Positions 7,942 to 16,072 of a DNA stretch of 41,584 nucleotides are shown piece by piece. The notes below the pieces were generated by a model. That model saw only the letters and a list, made by a program, of their open reading frames with translations, made no database searches and had not been told where the DNA came from. The stretch comes from Bacteroidetes bacterium UBA2364 (GTDB taxonomy: Bacteria > Bacteroidota > Rhodothermia > Rhodothermales > UBA2364). The stretch is taken from positions 541 to 42,124 of the forward strand of contig DDTM01000002.1 of NCBI GenBank assembly GCA_002344075.1, in the 5' to 3' direction. Position 1 is the stretch's first letter. Each line of letters starts with the position of its first letter. A program made the position numbers and the translations under genes.

Positions 7942-9135
7942 TTACATAGCCCCTTGGCTTTGTTGGCGGCCCAGTGTCATGCTAAGGGTTACTTCGCGGC
8001 CTTCACGCCATACTGTAACCGTGATTTTCTCGCCCGCACGGTAGCCGGCCAATTGTAGTCCTGCTTCTTCCTGATTGGTTACTTTTTCTCCGTTGATGTT
8101 TAGAATCACGTCATTTGACTGGAAACCGGCTTTTGCAGCTGGTGAATTTCGTTGAACGCCCTTTACTAAAATCAGGCTGGGAATACCATATTGCTGGGCT
8201 ACGTATGGATTCATGTCTTGGACCTGAAGTCCCGTATATACATCTCTTGCAACAGATCCTCGTTTTTTAAGTTGTCCGACAACTTCCTGTACTTTGTTTG
8301 CCGGAACAGCAAATCCCACCCCTACCGAGCCGCCAGATTGGGTATAAATAACGGTATTCACCCCAATCACCTGCCCTATTGCATTCATTAAAGGCCCTCC
8401 AGAGTTCCCAGAGTTGATCGAAGCATCGGTTTGGATCATCCCTTTATAAGAGTGGCCTTGTGTAGGCCCCAAATTCCGATTCACCCCACTCACCACCCCG
8501 ACAGTCACCGTTGGTTGTGTAGCCTCAAACAGCCCGAAGGGATTTCCAAAGGCAATCACCCATTCTCCTACCATTACCTCATCCGAGTTTGCAAAGGACA
8601 AATAGGGTAAGGCTTTGTCGGTTTCCACCTTTAGCAAAGCCAAGTCCGTAATGCGGTCTGTGCCCACCAACTGGGCTTCACGTTTGGAGCCATCCGGAAA
8701 AGCAATGGTGATTTTGGTCGCATTGCCTGCCACATGGTCATTGGTCACAATGTAGCCATCCGGCGAAATCAAGAAACCAGAACCCAGGCTTTTAACTTCC
8801 TGATACTGCGGTTCGGTTCGGCCCCGGAAAAACTGTGAAAAGAAGGGATCGTTAAAAAACGGATCGCGGTATTCTCGAAGTTCTGTTACATTGATGCTCA
8901 CTACCGCCGGAGAGACCACTTTTACGGCATTCGTAATGGCTGTTTGGCGGGATTGATCAATGTTCAGTGACGCACGGTCACGACTCGTTTGTTCCACTTG
9001 TTGCGGCTTGGCATCTTTAAATTGTTGTGACTGCGCCTGATCACGACAAGCAGAAAGCGTAAATATGCTCCCAAACAACAGGGCGGTTCTGAGCGTGAGT
9101 TGCATGGTTGTCCGGATCAATGTTTGAAGGTTCAT
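7942..9135 (-). CDS. HtrA/Deg-type serine protease, lipoprotein
   Basis: This periplasmic quality-control protease has a trypsin-like domain and one PDZ domain. The lipobox FTLSAC puts the lipidated cysteine at residue 30, so it is predicted to be membrane-tethered. The catalytic triad reads H134 (TNDHVAG), D164 (RITDLALL) and S245 (NSGNSGGPL). The PDZ domain is about 290-385, with GLQVQDMNP and KGVQRNSPAAKAGFQSNDVI. At 397 residues with a single PDZ it resembles DegS/HhoB-like forms rather than two-PDZ DegP. It is 101 bases downstream of ruvB on the same strand, in a stretch with U-rich sequence that may end ruvB transcripts. Confidence 0.92.
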   Translation of the reverse strand: MNLQTLIRTTMQLTLRTALLFGSIFTLSACRDQAQSQQFKDAKPQQVEQTSRDRASLNIDQSRQTAITNAVKVVSPAVVSINVTELREYRDPFFNDPFFSQFFRGRTEPQYQEVKSLGSGFLISPDGYIVTNDHVAGNATKITIAFPDGSKREAQLVGTDRITDLALLKVETDKALPYLSFANSDEVMVGEWVIAFGNPFGLFEATQPTVTVGVVSGVNRNLGPTQGHSYKGMIQTDASINSGNSGGPLMNAIGQVIGVNTVIYTQSGGSVGVGFAVPANKVQEVVGQLKKRGSVARDVYTGLQVQDMNPYVAQQYGIPSLILVKGVQRNSPAAKAGFQSNDVILNINGEKVTNQEEAGLQLAGYRAGEKITVTVWREGREVTLSMTLGRQQSQGAM

Positions 9136-9236
9136 GATACATTCGTTTTGAAGATCTTCTTACAACGTATAAACCCCAAAAAAAGTTTTACGTCCCCTCT
9201 TTTTTTCTATACAAAGAATTTAGGAAGCCCGAACCA

Positions 9237-10265
9237 CTAAGTCCCAAAAATATCAGCCTGCTTGGGCAATGGTGTCAGCCCAAAATGGGCATACGCACGG
9301 GGCATGGCCACCCTCCCACGAGGGGTTCGGGCCATAAACCCTTCTAAGATCAGATAAGGCTCATACACCTCTTCCAAAGTGCCGGAGTCTTCACCAACGG
9401 CGACCGCAATGGTGGAAAGCCCCACAGGCCCTCCGTTAAATTTCTCCATCAATGAAAGCAAGATGCGTGCATCCATCTCGTCCAAACCCGCATCATCAAC
9501 ATCCAACGCATCTAACGCCAAACGTGCCACTTCGGTGGTAATGGTTCCATTATGTTCCACTTGTGCAAAATCGCGGGTACGCCGAAGGAGACGATTGGCA
9601 ATTCGTGGGGTACCACGGCTTCGACGCGCAATCTCGAAAGCCCCCTCCTCGGTAATGGGCGCATTCAAAATCCGTGCAGCCCTCGTAACAATGGCCTGTA
9701 ATAAAGATGTTTCATAATAATCATACCGAAAATCTATGCCAAACCGTGCCCGTAACGGAGCCGTCAACAATCCTTTTCGTGTCGTCGCACCAATCAGTGT
9801 AAACGGCGGTAGAGAAATCCGGACACTTCGGGCACTTGGGCCGGAATCCAGCAAAATATCTATGTGATAGTCTTCCATTGCAGAGTACAAATACTCTTCA
9901 ACAACTGGACTTAGGCGATGGATTTCATCTATGAACAACACATCCCCTTCTTCCAAATTGGTAAGCAGACCAGCAATACTGGCGGCTTTGTCTAAGGCAG
10001 GCCCACTGGTCGCCTTTATTTGTGCCCCCAGTTCTGCCGCGATGATAGATGCCAATGTGGTTTTACCCAAGCCCGGCGGCCCCGAAAGTAGGACATGATC
10101 CAGTGCCTCACTCCGCTGAAGCGCCGCTGTTATAAAAACCCGCAAGTTTTGTTTGATTTTATCCTGTCCTACAAAATCATCCAACGACTGTGGCCGAATT
10201 TGTCGCTCAAAGTCCCGCTCAACGGGGCTTTCTGAAAATGCTGATACCGAATTTGACTTATTCAT
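9237..10265 (-). CDS. ruvB: Holliday junction branch-migration helicase RuvB
   Basis: This AAA+ motor of the RuvAB complex drives branch migration during recombinational repair. Walker A is GPPGLGKT (62-69) and Walker B with the DEIH box is VLFIDEIH (109-116). The sensor segment is TLIGATTRKGLLTAPLRARFG, and the C-terminal winged helix includes EDSGTLEEVYEPYLI and TPRGRVA. The start is ATG 10265; a TTG one codon upstream is less likely. The 342 residues match the family. It is divergent from the DUF3109 gene, with a 192-base AT-rich spacer that must hold both promoters. Confidence 0.97.
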   Translation of the reverse strand: MNKSNSVSAFSESPVERDFERQIRPQSLDDFVGQDKIKQNLRVFITAALQRSEALDHVLLSGPPGLGKTTLASIIAAELGAQIKATSGPALDKAASIAGLLTNLEEGDVLFIDEIHRLSPVVEEYLYSAMEDYHIDILLDSGPSARSVRISLPPFTLIGATTRKGLLTAPLRARFGIDFRYDYYETSLLQAIVTRAARILNAPITEEGAFEIARRSRGTPRIANRLLRRTRDFAQVEHNGTITTEVARLALDALDVDDAGLDEMDARILLSLMEKFNGGPVGLSTIAVAVGEDSGTLEEVYEPYLILEGFMARTPRGRVAMPRAYAHFGLTPLPKQADIFGT

Positions 10266-10457
10266 CAATTATTAAAAATGAGTTTATATCGGAGAAATAC
10301 CCTTGCCTGCGCAGTGGTTAATTGTCTCTATAATAATAAAAAACAATGCCATAAAAAATATGTAAAGTCTTTTTATCATTTCAAATCCTTCCGGCAAATA
10401 GGCGAAAAAAGACTTTGATCTTGGCGTGTTTTTCGCTATCATGCAAAAAAAGGCATT

Positions 10458-11045
10458 ATGTTTGTAGTAGATGACATTCTAATCTCCGACGAAGTTGCAG
10501 AAGCCCATTTTACATGCGATTTGGGAGGCTGCTTGGGCGCTTGTTGTGTACAAGGCGAGGAAGGCGCGCCTTTACTTCCCGAAGAACGTGGTATTCTCCA
10601 AAACCTTTTGCCCATCATAGAGCCACGACTCCGGCCCGAAGCCCGTGCTGTAATACAACGGGAAGGGGTATGGGAAGAAGTGGTTCCGGACCGATATGCC
10701 ACTACTTGTGTAGATGGATCGGAATGTGTTTTTGTGTACTACGAAGGCCCAATCGCCAAATGCACCATCCAAAAAGCCTACCAAGAAGGGGAAGTGGACT
10801 GGCCCAAACCCGTTTCTTGCCATCTGTATCCAATCCGTGCAAGAAGATACGGCACGCAAGAAGTATTAAATTACGAGAAATGGGAAATTTGTGCGCCGGG
10901 TAGGAATTGCGGAAAAAAAACCGGCATCTATTTATCAGATTACCTTGCCGATCCACTCGTCCGGAAATATGGCGATATATGGTATCAGCATTTTAAGCAG
11001 GCTGCGGAAATGCGCAGATTAGAACTGGCACAGAAGACTTTATAG
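10458..11045 (+). CDS. DUF3109 cysteine-rich protein
   Basis: This 195-residue protein of the DUF3109 family is common in Bacteroidota. It carries a dense cysteine pattern: C20, C25, C29 and C30 in the N-terminal HFTCDLGGCLGACC, then single cysteines in TTCVDGSEC, AKCTIQ, VSCHLYP and EICAPGRNC. This resembles the YkgJ-like putative zinc or iron-sulfur binding arrangement. Function is unknown. The gene lies 15 bases before rpoN and is probably co-transcribed with it. Confidence 0.85.
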   Translation: MFVVDDILISDEVAEAHFTCDLGGCLGACCVQGEEGAPLLPEERGILQNLLPIIEPRLRPEARAVIQREGVWEEVVPDRYATTCVDGSECVFVYYEGPIAKCTIQKAYQEGEVDWPKPVSCHLYPIRARRYGTQEVLNYEKWEICAPGRNCGKKTGIYLSDYLADPLVRKYGDIWYQHFKQAAEMRRLELAQKTL

Positions 11046-11060
11046 ACCCATAAGACCACC

Positions 11061-12545
11061 ATGACGAGAGTACGGTTAACCCAACAGCAGAAACTCCAGC
11101 AAAAACTATCCCCCCAGCAGATTCAATATATTAAACTGCTGCAATTGCCTACGTTGGCTTTAGAACAGCGTGTTAAGCAAGAAATAGAAATTAATCCGTT
11201 ATTAGAGGAGGGGTTGAACGACGAAGAGCCGCGAAACGAGGAAAATGAAGAACGAAACGAAGAAAACGAAGGCGAAGGCGAATCGGTGACCGACGACTTT
11301 GACTGGGATGAATATTTAAACCCGGCAGATGAATTGTATGGTTATAAGGCAAATGTAGAAGGTAGTTCCGAAGAAGATTATGGTGAAATGCCTGCGCAAT
11401 ACTTTGCCAGCCTCTCAGAGCATCTCTTGGAACAAATTGGACACCAAGATTTTGACCGAAAGGAATACCTGATTGCTGAACAAATCATTGGCTCCATAGA
11501 TGAAGATGGGTATCTCCGACGATCCCTCGAAGCCATTTCCGATGATGTGATGTTTAATTCCGGACTTATGCCTACCGAGGAAGAGGTGGAAGCGGTTCTA
11601 TATAAAGTCCAACGATTCGACCCCGTCGGAATTGCCGCCAGAGACCTCCGCGAGTGCCTTCTGGTTCAACTCTATGTAATGCCCAATGATGAACCGGGAT
11701 TAGAAGCCGCTATTCAGATGTTACGGAAGTGTTATCAACAATTTGCCATGAAACACTTTGATATCATCATGCGCCGCTTAGACATAGATGAGTCTGAACT
11801 TAAAGACGCTTATGATCTAATCAAACGTCTGAATCCCAAACCTGGCGAAGGTCTATTCCGTCCTTCTGAAAATTACATCACCCCCGATTTTATGGTGGAG
11901 TACACCGACGGGGAAATTGTCATTTCACTTAATGGCAAGAATCTGCCGCAACTGCGTATTTCAAGGGGATACCGCCAGATGTGGGAAACCTTGGCTTCCC
12001 GCAAAAAAACAGGGGGGTATAAAGACAAAAAAAGAACCGAGGACAACGAAACCCGAAAGTTTCTTAAATCAAAAATTGAATCGGCACGTTGGTTTATCAA
12101 TTCCCTTAATCAACGACGTCAAACCATGTTGAAGGTCATGCAAGCCATCGTATTGCTACAAGAAGACTTTTTTAAGTTTGGCGAGGGACACCTAAAACCC
12201 ATGATCCTAAAAGACATTGCCCAACAAATTGAAATGGATATTTCCACTGTCAGCCGGGTAGTCTCTAATAAGTATGTCCAAACCGAATGGGGTGTTTATG
12301 AACTGAAATACTTTTTCTCAGAAGGCTTGGCCACCGAAAGCGGTGAAGAGGTGTCTAATAAAGAAATCCGGTCGCTCATTCAACACATCATCGAGGCCGA
12401 AAACAAAGCAAAACCCCTCTCAGATCAGCGCCTGGTTGAACTTCTGGCCAAGAAGGGTTACCATATTGCACGAAGAACGGTCACAAAATACCGCGAACAC
12501 ATGAACATTCCGGTTGCACGACTCCGCAAACAAATTGTCTTATAA
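11061..12545 (+). CDS. rpoN: RNA polymerase sigma-54 factor
   Basis: This alternative sigma factor directs RNA polymerase to -24/-12 promoters and needs AAA+ enhancer-binding activators. The glutamine-rich region I is at the N-terminus (LTQQQKLQQKLSPQQIQYIKLLQLP). An acidic Glu/Asn-rich linker spans about 50-80, the core-binding region about 110-290, and the -12 helix-turn-helix about 375-400 (QIEMDISTVSRVVSNKYVQT). The RpoN box ARRTVTKYRE is at 470-479. The 494 residues are full length. No sigma-54 activator is seen in this window. Confidence 0.96.
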   Translation: MTRVRLTQQQKLQQKLSPQQIQYIKLLQLPTLALEQRVKQEIEINPLLEEGLNDEEPRNEENEERNEENEGEGESVTDDFDWDEYLNPADELYGYKANVEGSSEEDYGEMPAQYFASLSEHLLEQIGHQDFDRKEYLIAEQIIGSIDEDGYLRRSLEAISDDVMFNSGLMPTEEEVEAVLYKVQRFDPVGIAARDLRECLLVQLYVMPNDEPGLEAAIQMLRKCYQQFAMKHFDIIMRRLDIDESELKDAYDLIKRLNPKPGEGLFRPSENYITPDFMVEYTDGEIVISLNGKNLPQLRISRGYRQMWETLASRKKTGGYKDKKRTEDNETRKFLKSKIESARWFINSLNQRRQTMLKVMQAIVLLQEDFFKFGEGHLKPMILKDIAQQIEMDISTVSRVVSNKYVQTEWGVYELKYFFSEGLATESGEEVSNKEIRSLIQHIIEAENKAKPLSDQRLVELLAKKGYHIARRTVTKYREHMNIPVARLRKQIVL

Positions 12546-12612
12546 AACTTGTACCAAGATTCCTTTTAATCTGTGTCAGGGTTGTTTGCCTCATACAATA
12601 CTTTTTACCTGT

Positions 12613-13317
12613 TTACCGGTACAAAATCGCACCCATAAACTGATTGTTGGCTGTAGTCAATACCTTCGCTTGCTTCACTCCACGTCGGGAAGCGGCCAAT
12701 AGCGTACCAATAAAACTTGCGTTACCGCCCTTTAACTTTACTTCGCCCGATTGTACCATACGGATCAATGGGTTTAGTTGCATGGTCTCCAAAGAACCTA
12801 TAAACGCTCCCAACGTTGCTTGAGCCACTTTCTCGATTTCGATGGCCGATATCAAAAGCAAATGACGGTTGTGCATCACTTCTCCCAAAGCATGGCCCAA
12901 CTCCTCGGCAATGGATAAGCGGTTGCTACCTAGAATAATCGGTAAAACCTCTACAGTCTCCCGAACACCCAATAACGATCCTACCATCCGGATGATTGCC
13001 GGATTCTGGGTATGACCAATGTCTTCCGCAAAAAAGTCATCTTCTTCGTCACACAACTCATCCAATAGTTCGGTATTGATCGGGAGGTGTACATCTTGAA
13101 TGGGAAAGGTGTCCCCATTATAGAGCGAAATCCGTCCGGTTTCTTGGCCTGTAAGATGCCCTATTACAACAGCAGTTGAAAAGTCTGCATTACGAATATA
13201 CTCAAACAATCCGTATTCGATTTCTTCCTTTTCGGATATGTGATTGGTTGGTATGATTAATGCGACAATTTGCCCCAAATCTGCTTGTACGGATTTTATG
13301 TTTTTTTTCTTTGACAC
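12613..13317 (-). CDS. Memo-like protein (AmmeMemoRadiSam protein B-related)
   Basis: This 234-residue soluble protein matches the pattern of Memo-family proteins over its central and C-terminal parts. STAVVIGHLTGQET, a TFPIQDVHLPINTELLDEL segment, EVLPIILGSNR, LGHALGEVMHNRHLLLISAIEI and a late KLKGGNASFIGTLLAASRRG all fit. Memo proteins share a fold with nonheme-iron dioxygenases and sit in the AmmeMemoRadiSam system with an AMMECR1 protein and a radical SAM enzyme; neither partner is nearby. The usual HS.E.QLPFL histidine segment is replaced here by HTQNPAIIRMV, so the metal site may be altered. It starts with GTG at 13317, the only start in frame. It is convergent with rpoN. Confidence 0.55.
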   Translation of the reverse strand: MSKKKNIKSVQADLGQIVALIIPTNHISEKEEIEYGLFEYIRNADFSTAVVIGHLTGQETGRISLYNGDTFPIQDVHLPINTELLDELCDEEDDFFAEDIGHTQNPAIIRMVGSLLGVRETVEVLPIILGSNRLSIAEELGHALGEVMHNRHLLLISAIEIEKVAQATLGAFIGSLETMQLNPLIRMVQSGEVKLKGGNASFIGTLLAASRRGVKQAKVLTTANNQFMGAILYR

Positions 13318-13424
13318 GTAAATATGGTTTAAGGTAAAGGGGATTTACACCTTAAAATACGCTATGGTTTGTATGAGGTACAAGGGAGGAAAACAAAAAG
13401 TGATGCCGCTGCGAGACGGTGAAT

Positions 13425-14024
13425 TCAGAGATGCGGGCAGGTGATGGTTTTTTTAAATGAGAGGGCCAGTGTTGGGGCGGTTTGGGGAAGGGATTTGCGA
13501 AGGCTGTTGTGAACTTCCGCTTTTGATGGTTGATTTGCTGCCCGCTTAGATGGAAATACCGCAGCCGTTTGGTAGGCGTGAACCGGAAGCGCTTGCAACG
13601 CACCGGTCAGTTCATTAGGAGACGGGGCTGGTGATTCTTTCGATGAAAAGCGATCTAAAACCCAATAGAAACTTCCAAATGTGATCAGGATCACAATAAC
13701 GGAAGCAACCAGATGAAAAGCAGGGGTATGCTCGGACGGAAGCGAAGTTGGTAATTCTTCCCGCATCATCTCGCAGGCCAGTTTATTACGCAATCGTGCT
13801 TGAAATCCTGGGGGCGCCATACAGCCACAATTTAGGCCACACATCATGGACCGAATTTCCTGCATCCGACGCACCTGATCGTGTAATTCGGGATGATCCC
13901 ATAGATAAGCCTCAAACGCAGACCGGGTGTGAACATCCATTGTCTCGTCCACATAGTCCACCATAAATTCTTCTAACAAAGGGTCGTAGGCTTGGAAATT
14001 TTCCGGGTTGTATCTTTGGGACAT
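13425..14024 (-). CDS. Probable membrane anti-sigma factor
   Basis: This 199-residue single-span protein is encoded directly after an ECF sigma gene. The N-terminal cytoplasmic part (about 1-90) contains DPLLEEFMVDYVDETMD and a C-x3-C-x-C cluster (MMCGLNCGCM), in the position where anti-sigma zinc fingers often lie, but it is not a canonical HxxxCxxC finger. One transmembrane helix spans about 105-125 (FHLVASVIVILITFGSFYWV), and the periplasmic tail is low in complexity. The ATG at 14024 is chosen because the earlier frame opening at 14066 would start inside a hairpin. The assignment rests on topology and position. Confidence 0.6.
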   Translation of the reverse strand: MSQRYNPENFQAYDPLLEEFMVDYVDETMDVHTRSAFEAYLWDHPELHDQVRRMQEIRSMMCGLNCGCMAPPGFQARLRNKLACEMMREELPTSLPSEHTPAFHLVASVIVILITFGSFYWVLDRFSSKESPAPSPNELTGALQALPVHAYQTAAVFPSKRAANQPSKAEVHNSLRKSLPQTAPTLALSFKKTITCPHL

Positions 14025-14058
14025 AGGCCGGGAAACAAAAAAACGGGCTGTAAAAAGA

Positions 14059-14089
14059 AACACCAATGTTTTTGGGTAACATTGGTGTT
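14059..14089 (-). terminator. Hairpin between sigma and anti-sigma genes (terminator or attenuator)
   Basis: A perfect 12-bp inverted repeat (AACACCAATGTT / AACATTGGTGTT) with a 7-base loop is followed on the minus strand by TTCTTTTTA. It lies 33 bases after the sigma stop and 35 bases before the anti-sigma start. It could end part of the transcripts and set the sigma to anti-sigma ratio. Confidence 0.75.
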
Positions 14090-14122
14090 CTTCTACTCGC
14101 AGGCATAAAAAAGGTTCTCTCT

Positions 14123-14737
14123 TTAATCGCCCGGAACATAAATATCTTTGAGCATTTGTTGCAACTTGGTACGACCACGGTTTATCCGGCTTTTAACGGT
14201 TCCCATTGGTAGGCCAGTGATCTCGGCTATTTCCTCATATGACAATTGTTGAATATCGCGCAGTACTACTACTTCTCGAAATTCATCAGGGATCTGTCGT
14301 AAGGTTTCCTGAACAAATTTGTCCTGCAACAAACTTTCCGTCTGAAGATCGGGGAGGTACGTTTCATCTGGGATTTCCACCTCATATTCTTCATCGTCGC
14401 GGTTTACCGACTGCAACGAATAGACCCGCCGACGCTTCCGTTTACGATACTCGGACCGGGCCAAGTTCCCCGCAATGGTATAGAGCCACGTAGAGTATTT
14501 GGCAATCCGACGATACGAATGACGATTGCGGTAAACCCGCAGAAACGTTTCCTGCAATAAGTCCTCACATTCCTTCATATCCCCTAAAAAGCGATATATA
14601 TAATTAGAAAGGGGATCTTTATACCGTTGGACCAAGATCTCGAAAGCCTCTACACGACCATTCTGGAATTCGGCCATCAAATCCTCATCGCTCAGTTGTA
14701 AGAGCGGCTGGTACTGTTTGTTATTCAGGTTTGGCAT
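14123..14737 (-). CDS. ECF RNA polymerase sigma factor (sigma-70 family)
   Basis: This 204-residue ECF sigma factor has region 2 with ALARGE-like entry EAFEILVQRYKDPLSNYIYR, then EDLLQETFLRVYRN and the -10 recognition segment STWLYTIAGNLARSEYRKRKRR. Region 4 has LRQIPDEFREVVVLRDIQQL, SYEEIAEITGLPMGTVKSRINRG (the helix-turn-helix). The regions are joined by an acidic linker (DDEEYEVEIPDETYLPD). It probably responds to an envelope signal through the adjacent membrane protein. Separation from the anti-sigma gene by a hairpin is noteworthy. Confidence 0.93.
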   Translation of the reverse strand: MPNLNNKQYQPLLQLSDEDLMAEFQNGRVEAFEILVQRYKDPLSNYIYRFLGDMKECEDLLQETFLRVYRNRHSYRRIAKYSTWLYTIAGNLARSEYRKRKRRRVYSLQSVNRDDEEYEVEIPDETYLPDLQTESLLQDKFVQETLRQIPDEFREVVVLRDIQQLSYEEIAEITGLPMGTVKSRINRGRTKLQQMLKDIYVPGD

Positions 14738-14848
14738 ATATCTTTATCCTGTTTTTCAGTAGAAGCACCTTTGGGTAGGTTATTTCCCTATTTACGAACG
14801 TTTCAGGGCTTAGTTTATTACATTTCGATTAGAGGCTACTACGTCTCG

Positions 14849-15916
14849 TCAAATGGTAATACCCTTGGAAGTCGTCTGATAGCCAATGGCGCGGGTGGTT
14901 GGGTGCGGAATAATTTTTAATAATAACAAATGTAAGATTAACTCGGGATTACGGGAAGACCCGCCTTTCAATTCGTAATCGGCAGCCAATAGCGCATTTA
15001 GGGCGCGGAGAATACTCGAATACGGATACTTACGGAGACTCATCACATATTCTTTGATGAAATAGGGTGAAATACCTACCCGCTCCGCCATTTGTTTATC
15101 CGACATATTCAGGTTTTGGCAACCCACAAGTTTCCAGAGTTTTTGGAAATAAGCACTTAGAATGGAAACCATCATCAGTGCTTCGCCAGCCCTGTTTGTT
15201 TTTTGTTGCAACATGTGTTCCACGATGTGCAGCGCTGCCAGGAAGTCAGCTTGGCCGACGGCTTTTTGCAACTCAAACACATTAAACTCCCGGGCATGTC
15301 CGCCAACATCTAATACATCATCTCGCGTAATTTCAGTCTTATGCCCCACATATGCCTGCAACTTATCCACTTCATTGGCCAATGTATGCAGGTTGTTGCC
15401 ATTAAAATCCACCAGCATTTGTACCGCGTCTGGACGAATTTTTTTCCCCGTCTTGGATACTTGTTTTTGCACCCATCCACCCACCTGATTTTCTTTTATG
15501 GCCTTTAATTCTATGACAACAGACGAGGACTTCAGCGCCCGATAAGGGTTATTGGTTAAATTGGGTTTACTTCCACACAGCAACATCACCACTGTATCTG
15601 GATTGGGATTTTTGGCATAAGGGGCAAACACACTGTTATTGGCCATTTTCTCGAAGTCCCGAATAATGACCACGCGACGTTCAGCCATCATTGGATATCC
15701 CTGACAATATGACAGTGCTTGTGCGCCATCCACGTCCGATCCATACAATATATCTAAGTTAAAATCACGTTCATGTACAGCGAGTGCATGTTCCAGTAGG
15801 GTATTTTGTAACTCTGTCATGAGGAACTTCTCCTCGCCGAACACAAAATACAAAGGGCGGAAGTTTTTATGTGCAAAGGCTGTTAGGGCCTGTTCATAAC
15901 TTATGTCTTGTGTCAT
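14849..15916 (-). CDS. holA: DNA polymerase III subunit delta
   Basis: This clamp-loader subunit opens the sliding clamp at replication forks. The N-terminal segment FRPLYFVFGEEKFLMTELQNTLL and MMAERRVVIIRDFEKM are characteristic. The later NLHTLANEVDKLQAYVG, AREFNVFELQKAVGQ and ADYELKGGSSRNPELILHLLLLKI match delta subunits from other Bacteroidota. The P-loop is degenerate, as normal for delta. 355 residues is usual for the family. The ATG at 15916 lies 17 bases after the hairpin that follows the TonB receptor gene. Confidence 0.92.
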   Translation of the reverse strand: MTQDISYEQALTAFAHKNFRPLYFVFGEEKFLMTELQNTLLEHALAVHERDFNLDILYGSDVDGAQALSYCQGYPMMAERRVVIIRDFEKMANNSVFAPYAKNPNPDTVVMLLCGSKPNLTNNPYRALKSSSVVIELKAIKENQVGGWVQKQVSKTGKKIRPDAVQMLVDFNGNNLHTLANEVDKLQAYVGHKTEITRDDVLDVGGHAREFNVFELQKAVGQADFLAALHIVEHMLQQKTNRAGEALMMVSILSAYFQKLWKLVGCQNLNMSDKQMAERVGISPYFIKEYVMSLRKYPYSSILRALNALLAADYELKGGSSRNPELILHLLLLKIIPHPTTRAIGYQTTSKGITI

Positions 15917-15932
15917 CTTGCTCCACGCTTGG

Positions 15933-15959
15933 AAAACCGCCGCACAGGCGGGCGGCTTT
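15933..15959 (-). terminator. Probable terminator after the TonB-receptor operon
   Basis: On the minus strand AAAGCCGCC pairs with GGCGGTTTT across a 9-base loop, with one unpaired base and a short U run. It lies 114 bases after the receptor stop and just before holA, so it probably isolates holA from the receptor transcript or allows limited read-through. Confidence 0.55.
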
Positions 15960-16072
15960 ACCCTGCCAGTTTAGAATGCAATGTACAACCAAATCTGACA
16001 ATTTTAAGACCTGAAAAAGAAAAAAATGTTACACAGAATGGTATCAAAAACGCAAATAAACAAAGGTGGAGA

